NCBI RefSeq assembly: GCF_019679475.1
Contig: NZ_JAIEZP010000001.1
Location: forward strand, 868,001-932,000
Source of the DNA: Hyphomonas sediminis
GTDB lineage: Bacteria > Pseudomonadota > Alphaproteobacteria > Caulobacterales > Hyphomonadaceae
Direction: 5' to 3'
DNA: 64,000 bases
Shown here: piece by piece, positions 52,477 through 63,228 of the stretch
Layout: every line of letters begins with the position of its first letter
Numbering within the stretch: the stretch's first letter is position 1
Program-made: the position numbers and the translations under genes
Notes under the pieces: generated by a model
What the model saw: only the letters and a program-made list of their open reading frames with translations
The model's database searches: none
What the model was told of the DNA's origin: nothing

Positions 52477-53622
52477 ATGACGATGGGGTGGGACGACATT
52501 GAGCGGGTGGACGGGTTTGCCGGGCTGCAGGCGTATGCCGAGGCTGAGGTTGTACCCGTTCTCGAAAGCGACACGCTCGCGCCGGGCAACGGCAAGAAGC
52601 TGCGAGGACGCCTCAGCCGCGCATTCACCGGCGGCTTCATCGCCTTCGTGATCACCTTCATGATCGTGCAGGCCATCATGCCGGACACATGGTGGGGCGA
52701 GACGCTCGTCTTCATCCTGTTCCCGCTGCTCTTCTTCGGGAGCATCATTGGGGTGGTGTTTCTGGTCCGGGGCTCGCTGATCAAGCTGATGCTGGAAGCG
52801 AAAACCCGCTTCCTCGTGCGCAGCCGGGCGCTGTCCCTGCTGGGCGAAAAGCTGGGACTGACCTATGTGCCGACGCCCGGCGGGCCGCCGGCCGCAATCA
52901 AATGGATGGCCGAGCAATCCTGGGCGCCGCAGGAGTTGAAGGACGCCGCCGCTGTCTTCGACGAAACCGCCGGCATGGAGGCGGCGGTCGATGCGGCGCG
53001 TGAAGCCGGGCTGATGATCGAAGCGAATGTTTATGTTGTCGGCTCGGCCGAGCAGAAGGAAAAGTACCAGAAGATGGCCGCCGGCCAGTCGCGCGTGGAG
53101 GATGGATTCCACGGGCGCCGGGGCGGGGTCGATTTCGAACTGTTCGAATGGATCGAGAAGGTCGAGGAAAATCCGGACATCTACCACCTTGTCGTTGTGC
53201 TCGAAGCGCCGCTGGCGCTGCATGGCATCACGCAAATGAAATCCCGCAAGGCAAGCTGGCCGCAGGATGCCAGCGATGTGAGGTTGCAGGAGGTTGATCT
53301 CGGTCCGAAGGCGTTCGACCAGCTCTACAAGCTTCGTTCTTCCGATCAGGTCGAGGCGCGCGCCATCTTCAATCCGGCAGTGATCGAGCGGGTTATCGCG
53401 CTCGCCGGGGGCGGGGAATACCGCGCCGTCGGCAAGGGCGACCGGCTGGTCTTCGACTTTCCCGGCGCCAACCGCTTTGCGCTGATGGATGTGGTCACCG
53501 GCGACTGGAACGCGGAGACGGTACAACAGACGGCTGCAGACCTGGCCGCCGCGCTGTCCCTCGTCGATACGCTCGCCCATGCCTTCATGCTGGCGCGGAA
53601 GTCTGATACGAGCGGAGCATGA
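52477..53622 (+). CDS. DUF3137-like membrane protein
   Basis: A 381-aa protein with two central-N-terminal membrane helices (about 51-70 and 74-97). A long cytoplasmic C-terminal part contains VEDGFHGRRGGVDFELFEW, the DUF3137 hallmark. The remainder is mixed alpha/beta. No catalytic motif seen. It overlaps ybgC by four bases, so it is probably transcribed with the head of the tol-pal cluster, which hints at an envelope role but does not prove one. Confidence 0.7.
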   Translation: MTMGWDDIERVDGFAGLQAYAEAEVVPVLESDTLAPGNGKKLRGRLSRAFTGGFIAFVITFMIVQAIMPDTWWGETLVFILFPLLFFGSIIGVVFLVRGSLIKLMLEAKTRFLVRSRALSLLGEKLGLTYVPTPGGPPAAIKWMAEQSWAPQELKDAAAVFDETAGMEAAVDAAREAGLMIEANVYVVGSAEQKEKYQKMAAGQSRVEDGFHGRRGGVDFELFEWIEKVEENPDIYHLVVVLEAPLALHGITQMKSRKASWPQDASDVRLQEVDLGPKAFDQLYKLRSSDQVEARAIFNPAVIERVIALAGGGEYRAVGKGDRLVFDFPGANRFALMDVVTGDWNAETVQQTAADLAAALSLVDTLAHAFMLARKSDTSGA

Positions 53623-54077
53623 CCCTTCCTGTTCTCGACGCCCAGAATTTCGATGACGCCCGCCAGCACTGGATTGCGGTGCGCGTCTATTATGAAGACA
53701 CCGATTTCACCGGCATGGTGTATCACGCCAACTATCTGCGCTTCTTCGAGCGGGGCCGGTCGGACCATCTGCGCGATGCGGGCATCTCGCACCAGTCCCT
53801 TCTGGCGCGGGAAGATCCTGCCGCCTTTACGCTTACGAATGTGAACGTCACCTATCGGAAACCGGCCAAGGTGGATGATCTGCTGCATATTCGCACGCGC
53901 TACCTCGGCATGGATGGTCCCCGTATCCGGTTTTCCCAGTCCTGCCTGCGGGGGGATGAAGTCCTCGCCGAGGGTGAAATCACGGCCGTGATGATCCATG
54001 CCGATGGCCGCTTGCGCCGTCCTATCAAGGAGATAGCGGATCATCTGGAGGCCTATCGCTGGCGCCAGCAAGATTAA
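53619..54077 (+). CDS. ybgC: Tol-Pal-associated acyl-CoA thioesterase YbgC
   Basis: A 152-aa hotdog-fold thioesterase. The active-site motif YYEDTDFTGMVYHANYL has the catalytic Asp and His of the 4-hydroxybenzoyl-CoA thioesterase family, followed by FERGRSDHLRDAG. In E. coli YbgC associates with lipid metabolism and the Tol genes. Here it precedes tolQ by 210 bp and follows the DUF3137 gene with a four-base overlap. Confidence 0.92.
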   Translation: MTLPVLDAQNFDDARQHWIAVRVYYEDTDFTGMVYHANYLRFFERGRSDHLRDAGISHQSLLAREDPAAFTLTNVNVTYRKPAKVDDLLHIRTRYLGMDGPRIRFSQSCLRGDEVLAEGEITAVMIHADGRLRRPIKEIADHLEAYRWRQQD

Positions 54078-54287
54078 GATTTCGCCATAATGGCTTAACC
54101 AGTAGGCACTAACGTGCCCGGCGACTGCGCAAAGCCTGCAACACGCCGTGTTTCTGCCGGATTTGCGATAGATTACAGAGCAGAAATAACCAGTGGCCGC
54201 AGTTGAACCCCCCCGCATTTCTGGTACCGCAGATGCGGTCCGGGGCGCTGCGATTTGCCCTGGCTCGCCAAGGAGATGACGAGACCT

Positions 54288-55001
54288 ATGGAAACGGAAG
54301 CGATCGAAGCGGTAGCCAGCCATTCGGATTTTTCCCTGTTCAGCCTGCTGATGGCCGCTGACCCGGTTGTGAAACTTGTGCTGCTGGCGCTGTTCCTGGC
54401 TTCGGTCTGGTCCTGGATTGTAATCGGGGAGAAGTTCTTCAAGCTCGGCGCTCTGAAGAAGGCTTCGCGCGAGTTCGAGGAGGCCTTTTGGAGCGGCCGC
54501 GCCGGCGAGATCGATATGCGCCCCGGCCAGGGCGGCAAGGACCCGGCCAGCCGGGTTTTCATTTCTGCCGCGCGTGAGTGGTCCGATGCGGGCCGGCCCG
54601 TCGCCTCCACCGGGGAGGCCGCCGCGCTGGTCAGCCGCGCTGAACGCTCCATGCGCGCCGCTGTCGACCGCGAAGTCGCCCGCGCCAGCGCCGGTATGTC
54701 CGTGCTCGCCACCATCGGTTCGGCCTCGCCCTTCATCGGCCTCTTCGGCACGGTCTGGGGCATCATGAACGCCTTCCTGAACATCGCCGAACAGCAGGAT
54801 ACCAGCCTCGGCACCGTTGCCGGCCCGATTGCCGAAGCCCTCTTCGCCACCGGCCTCGGCCTCATCGCCGCCATCCCGGCGGTCATTTTCTATAACAAGT
54901 TCACGTCGGACGTGACCAAGCTCGCCGACCAGCTCGACACCTTTTCCCAGGATGTCCTCGTGCGCCTTTCCCGGCGCGCATCGGACGCTGGCGGCAAGTA
55001 A
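54288..55001 (+). CDS. tolQ: Tol-Pal system proton channel subunit TolQ
   Basis: A 237-aa inner-membrane protein of the MotA/TolQ/ExbB family. Three membrane helices are at about 29-50, 143-166 and 178-200 ([13 protein letters not shown] and [14 protein letters not shown]). With TolR it forms the proton-driven motor that energises TolA during outer-membrane constriction. AAGGAG lies 12 bases before ATG 54288; an in-frame ATG at 54276 is too close to it. Tail overlaps nothing; tolR starts 12 bases later. Confidence 0.96.
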   Translation: METEAIEAVASHSDFSLFSLLMAADPVVKLVLLALFLASVWSWIVIGEKFFKLGALKKASREFEEAFWSGRAGEIDMRPGQGGKDPASRVFISAAREWSDAGRPVASTGEAAALVSRAERSMRAAVDREVARASAGMSVLATIGSASPFIGLFGTVWGIMNAFLNIAEQQDTSLGTVAGPIAEALFATGLGLIAAIPAVIFYNKFTSDVTKLADQLDTFSQDVLVRLSRRASDAGGK

Positions 55002-55013
55002 GAGGCGCGCGCG

Positions 55014-55451
55014 ATGGGACTGATCCTCGGTTCAGGTGGCAAAGGCGGGCGGCGCGGCCGGCGCGCCCTCAATGCCGAAATCAACGTGACCCCCTTTGTG
55101 GATGTCATGCTGGTGCTGCTGATCGTCTTCATGGTGACAGCGCCGATGCTGGTGCGCGGCGAGCAGCTCACCCTGCCCAAGACCACCTCCGCCCCGCTCA
55201 AATCCGATCCCAACGACGCCCCGCTCACGGTCTGGATCAAGGCCGATGGCACGGTCCTCGTCCAGCAGACGGAAATGGACATCGACGGCCTCGGCGCCCA
55301 GCTCCAGGCGATCGTGGGGGAGGGGTATGACAAGGACGTCTTTCTCTATGCCGATGAAGCCGTGCCTTATGGCGTCGTGATGCAGGTGACCGCCGAAGTC
55401 CGCGGCGCCGGCTTCACCCGCATGTCGTTCGTAACCGAACAGAAGAAGTAG
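55014..55451 (+). CDS. tolR: Tol-Pal system motor subunit TolR
   Basis: A 145-aa protein with one helix (about 22-44, FVDVMLVLLIVFMVTAPML) whose Asp in VDVM is the conserved proton-pathway residue. A periplasmic domain follows, ending TRMSFVTEQKK. The family prefix EINVTPFVDVML is present. It lies between tolQ and the TolA gene. Confidence 0.96.
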   Translation: MGLILGSGGKGGRRGRRALNAEINVTPFVDVMLVLLIVFMVTAPMLVRGEQLTLPKTTSAPLKSDPNDAPLTVWIKADGTVLVQQTEMDIDGLGAQLQAIVGEGYDKDVFLYADEAVPYGVVMQVTAEVRGAGFTRMSFVTEQKK

Positions 55452-55469
55452 GATAATAGCAGCTACGAG

Positions 55470-56735
55470 ATGTCGTTCCTTATCAACGCATTTCTTGTCG
55501 GGGTTCTCGCGGTTGCTGCGATCAGCTTCCTGCTATCCTATGGGATTGCGTTGGTGTTCCAGCCTGCGTGGAAGCGCGCTGGTCTCCGTCTGCGGATGTT
55601 CGTTGCCTTACCCTTCTCGCAGCTTCTGTTTGGGCTCTTGGTTTGGCTTGTTTTTCTCGCATATTTTCCTTCGTCGGAGGGAGCATCTGTTGATGCTGCA
55701 ACAGCTACGCAGCTTGCCTTTCTGACTGTTGGCGCGCTGGGCTATCTTCCTGGCTTAATTCTTTGCGCGATCATGATCGCCATGTTGGGGGGCATAGATC
55801 AGAGAAATGGGTCGCGCTATTCGGCCGGTGTCGCTTTTTCGATTGCGGTGCATGGCGCCATAATAGGCGTGAGCGGAATGGCATGGCCGCACAAGACGGA
55901 TGAGTGTGAGGAGAGCATCGAGCGCCTGCGCCGCGAGCAGCCGGGCATCAGCTCGGTCGAGATCCTGATGCAGCTGCCCCAGTGCGCTTCCTCCGCAGAC
56001 CTGCCGATCGACTTCCTGGAAATTGGCCGGATTTCCGATGTCGCGGAGCTGCGCAAGTCAGATACGCCATTGCCGGAGCCTGAGCCTGAAGCGGCTCCCG
56101 AGCAGGTTGAAGAAACCTTGCCGCCGCCCGAGCCTGAAGCGGCAGAGCCTGAGCCTGAGCCTGAGGTGGAGGTGCCGGACCCGCGCCAGCCCGAGCCGCC
56201 GAAAAAGCCGGAGCCCAAACCCGAGCCAAAGAAAGAAGAGCCCAAACCCAAGCCCAAGCCGGTGGAAAAGCCGCCGGCCAAGCCGAAGGATGACCTCGAC
56301 TTCCTGAACGACCTGGAGAGCACGCTTCAGTCGAAGCGGACGGCTGAACAGCGCCCGGACGCGCAGCAGACCGACCGTCCGCTGCTTGCCAATTCAGACC
56401 GCGACCAGCAGGGGGCAGGGGCGCGCACCGGCGCGACCGCCTCGCTTCAAGCCGCTTTGCGCCGCCAGATCGGTGAATGCTGGGTGTCGGTCGACGACCT
56501 CCCGCCCGAACACCAGATCGATGTGACAATCAGCCTGCAGCTTGGCCGCGATGGGTCTCTGATCAGCTCGAAGCTGGTCGATCCGCGCTCGCGCCCCGTG
56601 GGCCGCTCTGGCATTGCTGTTGACCGCGCCCTGCTTGCAGTGCGCAAATGCGGCGAGACGAATTACCGGTTGCCGCCGGAAGACTATGAGCTTTGGAAAG
56701 ATATCAGCGTAACGCTCGGCCCCAAGCAGGGGTGA
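55470..56735 (+). CDS. tolA: TolA with an added N-terminal polytopic segment
   Basis: A 421-aa TolA. The canonical TolA helix (about 117-138) carries the conserved SxxxH motif (SIAVH, 124-128) that contacts TolQ/TolR. It is preceded by about 110 residues with three extra membrane helices (about 6-30, 43-65 and 83-106), absent from ordinary TolA. Residues about 200-275 are Pro/Glu/Lys repeats (PEPEPE, PKPKPK) forming the periplasmic stalk. The C-terminal globular domain (about 320-421) has paired Cys337/Cys394. The extra segment is richer in T and A than the flanking genes. Confidence 0.88.
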   Translation: MSFLINAFLVGVLAVAAISFLLSYGIALVFQPAWKRAGLRLRMFVALPFSQLLFGLLVWLVFLAYFPSSEGASVDAATATQLAFLTVGALGYLPGLILCAIMIAMLGGIDQRNGSRYSAGVAFSIAVHGAIIGVSGMAWPHKTDECEESIERLRREQPGISSVEILMQLPQCASSADLPIDFLEIGRISDVAELRKSDTPLPEPEPEAAPEQVEETLPPPEPEAAEPEPEPEVEVPDPRQPEPPKKPEPKPEPKKEEPKPKPKPVEKPPAKPKDDLDFLNDLESTLQSKRTAEQRPDAQQTDRPLLANSDRDQQGAGARTGATASLQAALRRQIGECWVSVDDLPPEHQIDVTISLQLGRDGSLISSKLVDPRSRPVGRSGIAVDRALLAVRKCGETNYRLPPEDYELWKDISVTLGPKQG

Positions 56736-56775
56736 GGCGACCGCGCGCCATGAATTCGATGAGGAGTCCGAACTG

Positions 56776-58131
56776 ATGCTGAAACGCCTGATGCCGCTCC
56801 TGGCTGTCATCGCGCTTGCCTTGGGGCTGGCCGCTCCGGCCAGTGCCCAGCTGGTAGTTCGTGTGGATGAAGGGAATTACAAGCCCACCCCGATCGCCAT
56901 TCCGGACTTCCAGGTGACGGGAAGCAACACCCAGCTTGCCAAGCAGATAGCCGATGTAGTGCGCGCCGACCTTGCCTCCACCGGCCTGTTCGACATGCAG
57001 AACCCGGCCTCCTTCATCCAGCGCGATCTCTCGATCAATGCCGAGCCGCGCTTTGCCGATTGGAAAATCATCCGCACCGATGCCCTTGTCGTGGGTGCAT
57101 TCGAAGAGCTGCCGGATGGCAAGTTCGCCGTCTCCTTCCGCCTTTGGGATGTTTATGGCGGTGAGCTGATGCAGATCAATGGCGAGCCCGGACGCCGCCT
57201 GGCCACAACGCCAGAAAATTGGCGCCGCATTGCTCACAAGATTGCCGACTCGATTTACACGCGTCTGACTGGTGAAGACCCGTATTTCGATACGCGCATC
57301 GTCTATATCGCCGAAACTGGTCCGAAGACGGAACGTGTGAAGCGGCTCGCCATCATGGACAGCGATGGCGCCAACCAGCAATATCTCACCTCAGGCCGCT
57401 CGACCGTGCTGACGCCACGCTTCAGCCCCTCGGCCCAGGAAATCACCTACATGTCTTATGAAGGCGGCCGCCCGCGCGTCTACCTCTTCAATATCGGGAC
57501 AGGCCGTCAGGAGCTTCTCGGCAACTTCCCCGGCATGACCTTCGCTCCGCGCTTTGCGACCGATGGCCAGAGCGTGCTGCTCTCCCAGGCCCAGCGCGGG
57601 AATACCGACATTTACATCATGAACCTGCGCACGCGTGAAAGCCGGCGTCTGACCGACCATCCGGCGATTGATACCTCGCCGTCGATGTCGCCGGATGGCA
57701 AATCCATCGTGTTCAACTCCGACCGGGGCGGTACACCGCAGCTCTACATCATGAACACCGATGGCAGCCCGCGCGCCTGTCCTTCGGGTGGCCGCGATAC
57801 GGCCTGCCGCATCACCTTCGGGCGCGGGCGTTATTCCACGCCTGTCTGGTCGCCACGCGGCGATCTGATCGCCTTCACCAAGCAGGAAAGCGGCAAGTTT
57901 TATATCGGCGTCATTGGAACCGATGGGCAGGGAGAGCGTCTCCTCACCGAGGCTTATCTCAATGAAGGTCCCGACTGGTCGCCCAATGGCCGTGTCATCG
58001 TTTACTTCCGCGAAAACCGTCCGGGTGCGGGTCCGCAACTCTGGTCAGTTGACCTTTCGGGCCGCAACGAACGCCGTGTGATGACCCAGACAGACGCCTC
58101 TGACCCCGCTTGGTCGCCTGTATTGCAGTAA
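56776..58131 (+). CDS. tolB: Tol-Pal system beta-propeller protein TolB
   Basis: A 451-aa periplasmic protein with a Sec signal (cleavage after APASAQ region, about 24). It has a TolB N-terminal domain (about 25-165), then a six-bladed propeller with repeats such as ILTPRFSPSAQEI, DTSPSMSPDGKSI, YSTPVWSPRGDLI and GPDWSPNGRVI. It links TolA to Pal. GAGGAG precedes the ATG. Promoter-like sequence and a hairpin (GCCCGGC / GCCGGGC, about 58142-58163) lie before pal. Confidence 0.97.
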   Translation: MLKRLMPLLAVIALALGLAAPASAQLVVRVDEGNYKPTPIAIPDFQVTGSNTQLAKQIADVVRADLASTGLFDMQNPASFIQRDLSINAEPRFADWKIIRTDALVVGAFEELPDGKFAVSFRLWDVYGGELMQINGEPGRRLATTPENWRRIAHKIADSIYTRLTGEDPYFDTRIVYIAETGPKTERVKRLAIMDSDGANQQYLTSGRSTVLTPRFSPSAQEITYMSYEGGRPRVYLFNIGTGRQELLGNFPGMTFAPRFATDGQSVLLSQAQRGNTDIYIMNLRTRESRRLTDHPAIDTSPSMSPDGKSIVFNSDRGGTPQLYIMNTDGSPRACPSGGRDTACRITFGRGRYSTPVWSPRGDLIAFTKQESGKFYIGVIGTDGQGERLLTEAYLNEGPDWSPNGRVIVYFRENRPGAGPQLWSVDLSGRNERRVMTQTDASDPAWSPVLQ

Positions 58132-58351
58132 TGTAATGTGGTGCCCGGCGCCAAAGTGCCGGGCAACTGCCCCAAATGAGGCCATTTTGTGGCAAAAACA
58201 GCACGAGGGGCGAAAAATTCGCCGGAATACAGATTGTCGCGGTAAAACAGTCAGAATAAGGAAATATAGGCCCGCTAGACGGCCGCTGTCACAAAGATAC
58301 CGCAACCTGGTCCGTAAAGTGCCTACTGAAATAACCTTGGAGCCCCGACAC

Positions 58352-58897
58352 ATGCATACCCTCCTGAAAGCCTCTGCCGCTGCTGCTCTTCTGGCCGCCA
58401 CGGCTGCTTGCGCTTCTCGCCCGCCGCCGGTTGACGATACGCCGGTCACCCCTCCGCCGGTTGAAGAACCCGTGACGGAAACCGAAACCGTCGTGACTGA
58501 GCCGGTTGTCGAATCCTCGATCAAACCGGGCTCGCTGGAAGACTTCCGCGTGAACGTTGGCGAGCGCGTTTACTTCGACCTTGACCAATGGAGCCTCGAC
58601 TCCGACGACCAGGAAATCCTGAAGCGTCAGGCTGCCTGGCTGCAAGCTTACCCGAACGTGCGCGTTCTGGTCGCTGGCAACGCCGACGAGCGCGGCACGC
58701 GTGAATACAACCTCGCCCTCGGCGAGCGCCGCGCGTCTGCTGCGAAAGACTACCTTGTCAGCCTCGGCGTCAGCGCTTCGCGCGTCGACACCGTGTCCTA
58801 CGGCAAAGAGCGTCCGATCGCTGGCGGTTCCAACGACGAGTCGTGGGCTCTGAACCGCAACTCGTGGACGCAGATCGTTTCGGGCGCCACCAGCTAA
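58352..58897 (+). CDS. pal: Peptidoglycan-associated lipoprotein Pal
   Basis: A 181-aa outer-membrane lipoprotein (lipobox TAAC, Cys20) with a Pro/Glu/Thr-rich linker (22-55). The OmpA-like domain is intact: VYFDLDQWSLDSD, then VAGNADERGTREYNLALGERRA with the peptidoglycan-binding Asp and Arg. GGAG precedes ATG 58352. It is separated from tolB by 220 bp, so it may also have its own promoter. Confidence 0.97.
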   Translation: MHTLLKASAAAALLAATAACASRPPPVDDTPVTPPPVEEPVTETETVVTEPVVESSIKPGSLEDFRVNVGERVYFDLDQWSLDSDDQEILKRQAAWLQAYPNVRVLVAGNADERGTREYNLALGERRASAAKDYLVSLGVSASRVDTVSYGKERPIAGGSNDESWALNRNSWTQIVSGATS

Positions 58898-58932
58898 GCT
58901 GACGCCTGCTGCGATTAGCAGATGAAAAGGAT

Positions 58933-58968
58933 AGCCGGGTGCCATAATTTGGCCCCGGCTGTTTTTTT
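58933..58968 (+). terminator. Intrinsic terminator after pal
   Basis: A stem (AGCCGGG / CCCGGCT with inner pairs) lies 35 bases after the pal stop and is followed by G and seven Ts. It would allow high expression of pal independently of cpoB. Confidence 0.8.
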
Positions 58969-59012
58969 ACTGTCCCCATCCGAAGTACGCCCCCGCACCC
59001 GGAGACCCCCTC

Positions 59013-60014
59013 ATGCTGAAAGCCTCCCTTACCGGCCTCGCCATTCTTGGACTTGCTGCCACGCCTGCCGCCACGGCGCAGACGCGCGGCGCCCCGATCG
59101 TGAAGGGCGTCACCACCGGAGACCTTTCGGTTCAGGTCGACCAGACTCGTCAGCAGACGGCAGATCTGATGCTGGAGATCAATCGCAATGGCGACCGGAT
59201 CAACCAGCTCAATGGCCGGATCGAGACGCTCGAGTTCGAACTCTCGCGGATGCGCGAAGCCAACAAGCAGCAGACGCTGGATAATGAGGCGCTCGCCGCC
59301 CAGAATGCCGAGCTTCGCCAGATCGCAGAAGGGCAGGCGCGCGCCATCGCCGCCATCCAGATGACGCTTGGCCTTGATGTTGGTGTGCCGGGTCTTCCGG
59401 GGGCGGACGGTGCATCGCTGGGCAGCTCTCTGCCGATGGGCCCTGCGCCGCAGGATTTCGCGTCCGCGGGCGGGGTTGATCCAGGCGTACCGGCCGGCGC
59501 GCCGGGCCAGACATTTGGTCAGGCGGTTACGGGCGGCGCGCGCTCGGGCGCTGGCCCGTCGGTATTGACGCCTGCGCAGCCCGTGCAGACCACGCCTGCC
59601 GCCGCCGTCGCTGAAAACCTTCCCGAAGAAGCTGCGCCCCTCTTTGCCGTCGCGCGCCAGCGTCTTCTTGCGCTGGACTATGCCGGCTCTCAGGCCGCCT
59701 TCCAGAAATTCGTCGACAAGTATCCGAGCGACGGACAGGCCGGCGAAGCCTATTTCTGGCTGGGTGAAACCCTTCACCAGCAAAACCTCTATGCCGAAAG
59801 CGGCCAGGCCTACACGACGATGATCCGTTCCTTCCCGGACGATCAGCGTGCGCCCGATGCGCTTGCCCGCCTTGCGCGCGCCATGCGGCTGATTGGCGAG
59901 CCGGCGAAAGCCTGCCAGGCGCTCGATACGCTGCCCAAGCGTTATCCTAATGCGTCGAAGGTCGTGCGCGATCTCGCCGCCGTTGAGCGCACCCGTTCGG
60001 GATGCAAGGGCTAA
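59013..60014 (+). CDS. cpoB: Cell-division coordinator CpoB (YbgF)
   Basis: A 333-aa periplasmic protein with a signal peptide (cleavage after ATAQ, about 23). A coiled-coil trimerisation segment (about 45-90, DQTRQQTADLMLEINRNGD) is followed by a Gly/Pro/Ala-rich linker (about 120-185) and TPR repeats (about 205-325: YWLGETL, FPDDQRAPDALARLA). It couples Tol-Pal to PBP1B in E. coli. Overlaps tilS by 13 bases. Confidence 0.93.
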   Translation: MLKASLTGLAILGLAATPAATAQTRGAPIVKGVTTGDLSVQVDQTRQQTADLMLEINRNGDRINQLNGRIETLEFELSRMREANKQQTLDNEALAAQNAELRQIAEGQARAIAAIQMTLGLDVGVPGLPGADGASLGSSLPMGPAPQDFASAGGVDPGVPAGAPGQTFGQAVTGGARSGAGPSVLTPAQPVQTTPAAAVAENLPEEAAPLFAVARQRLLALDYAGSQAAFQKFVDKYPSDGQAGEAYFWLGETLHQQNLYAESGQAYTTMIRSFPDDQRAPDALARLARAMRLIGEPAKACQALDTLPKRYPNASKVVRDLAAVERTRSGCKG

Positions 60015-61114
60015 GCCCCGAAGCGTCTTTCGAGGCGGCGCTGCGCGCGCTGCCTGCCGTCCTGCTTGAGGCGCCCATTGGCGTTGCCGTGTCCGGCGGC
60101 AGCGACTCGTTGGCGCTTCTGGTCCTTGCCCATCGCTGGGCGGCGGCGTCAGGGCGTTCGGTTTTCGCCATTACCGTCGATCACGGTCTCCGCCCCGAAG
60201 CGCGCGCGGAGGCTGACGCGGTTGGCCGCTTCTGCGCCAGCCTTGGCATCGCCCACGTAACCTCCCGCCTCGAAGGCATTCCGCCCCGCCAGTCCGCCCT
60301 CCGGCGCGGGCGTCACGCCGCGCTTTCCGCTGCGCTGAAGGAAAGAGGGGGGCGCCTCCTGCTCACCGGCCACACAGCCGACGATCAGGCCGAGACCTTC
60401 CTCATGCGTGCCCGCCAGGGCTCGGGCTGGTATGGTCTGGCCGGCATGCGCGCGCTGTCGTCCTCACCGGTCTGGCCGGAGGGGGAGGGGGTGTTCATCG
60501 CTCGCCCGCTGCTTGGGGTCTCCCGCACGTCGCTTCGCCGCTTTCTGGAGGGGGAGGGTTTCAGCTGGGCCGACGACCCCTCGAACGACAATCCGGCGTT
60601 CGAGCGTGTCCGTATGCGGCGCCTCTTGTGTACCAAAGTGTCACTCAAAGTACCCATTTTGACACTGTCTGACCGGTTTCAGACATTAAGAATGCTTGAG
60701 GATACACGGATCAGGCTCTGGTTGGCCGCAAATGTCAGCTGGAATGAGGCGGGCCTGCGCGCCACCCCGATGACCGGTTTGCGGCCCGAACTCGCCGCCC
60801 GCATACTCGGCATTCTGCTACAGGTCTGCGCGGATCGCGAAACCCAGCCGCGGGGTGACAGTCTCGCGCGTCTCGCTCAGTCACTTGTTTCAAAAGAAGA
60901 ATTCAGGGGCGCGACCCTCGGCGGCGTCCATATCCGCCTGCGCCGCGGTCGCCTGCACTTCCAGCCTGAAAGCGGCCCCAGCACCCCAGAGGTTATCCAA
61001 CACCAATCCCGGCGCCTGTCACAGCTTGCGCTGACCCTGTCCATGAGCGCTGCCGAAATTGACGCAACCGCACGAAAGGAGTCGTTTTTCGGTGAATTGG
61101 TACCTATCTTCTAA
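60002..61114 (+). CDS. tilS: tRNA(Ile)-lysidine synthetase
   Basis: A 370-aa N-type ATP pyrophosphatase that converts C34 of the CAU-anticodon tRNA-Ile to lysidine. The PP-loop SGGSDS is at 31-36, followed by VDHGLRPEA and LTGHTADDQAETFLMR. The C-terminal part is shorter than in E. coli TilS, as in many alphaproteobacteria. The start lies inside the end of cpoB, a 13-base overlap. Confidence 0.94.
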   Translation: MQGLSPEASFEAALRALPAVLLEAPIGVAVSGGSDSLALLVLAHRWAAASGRSVFAITVDHGLRPEARAEADAVGRFCASLGIAHVTSRLEGIPPRQSALRRGRHAALSAALKERGGRLLLTGHTADDQAETFLMRARQGSGWYGLAGMRALSSSPVWPEGEGVFIARPLLGVSRTSLRRFLEGEGFSWADDPSNDNPAFERVRMRRLLCTKVSLKVPILTLSDRFQTLRMLEDTRIRLWLAANVSWNEAGLRATPMTGLRPELAARILGILLQVCADRETQPRGDSLARLAQSLVSKEEFRGATLGGVHIRLRRGRLHFQPESGPSTPEVIQHQSRRLSQLALTLSMSAAEIDATARKESFFGELVPIF

Positions 61115-61161
61115 CCTCAATCCGATATGGTTGATCTCGTAGTTTCTGACGGAACCTTGCT

Positions 61162-63084
<1,923 letters not shown>

Positions 63085-63110
63085 CCGCCCTGCCAATCAA
63101 GAGAATTCAG

Positions 63111-63144
63111 AAAATGCCCTTTCGAACCTTCGAAAGGGCATTTT
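63111..63144 (+). terminator. Intrinsic terminator after ftsH
   Basis: A perfect 16-bp stem (AAAATGCCCTTTCGAA / TTCGAAAGGGCATTTT) with a 2-base gap ends in TTTT and continues T-rich. It lies 26 bases after the ftsH stop. Confidence 0.93.
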
Positions 63145-63228
63145 CATATTTGTTTCCCTTTGAAGGCGTAATTCGAGCGCAATCTTCGGCGAGCGTGCCG
63201 TTTACAACCGGTCGAGGAGGATAAGGGG

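Noticed and set aside
56100..56290. Tandem short repeats that could suggest a CRISPR-like or satellite array
   Set aside because: They encode the Pro/Glu/Lys stalk of TolA in frame, with no constant repeat-spacer pattern.
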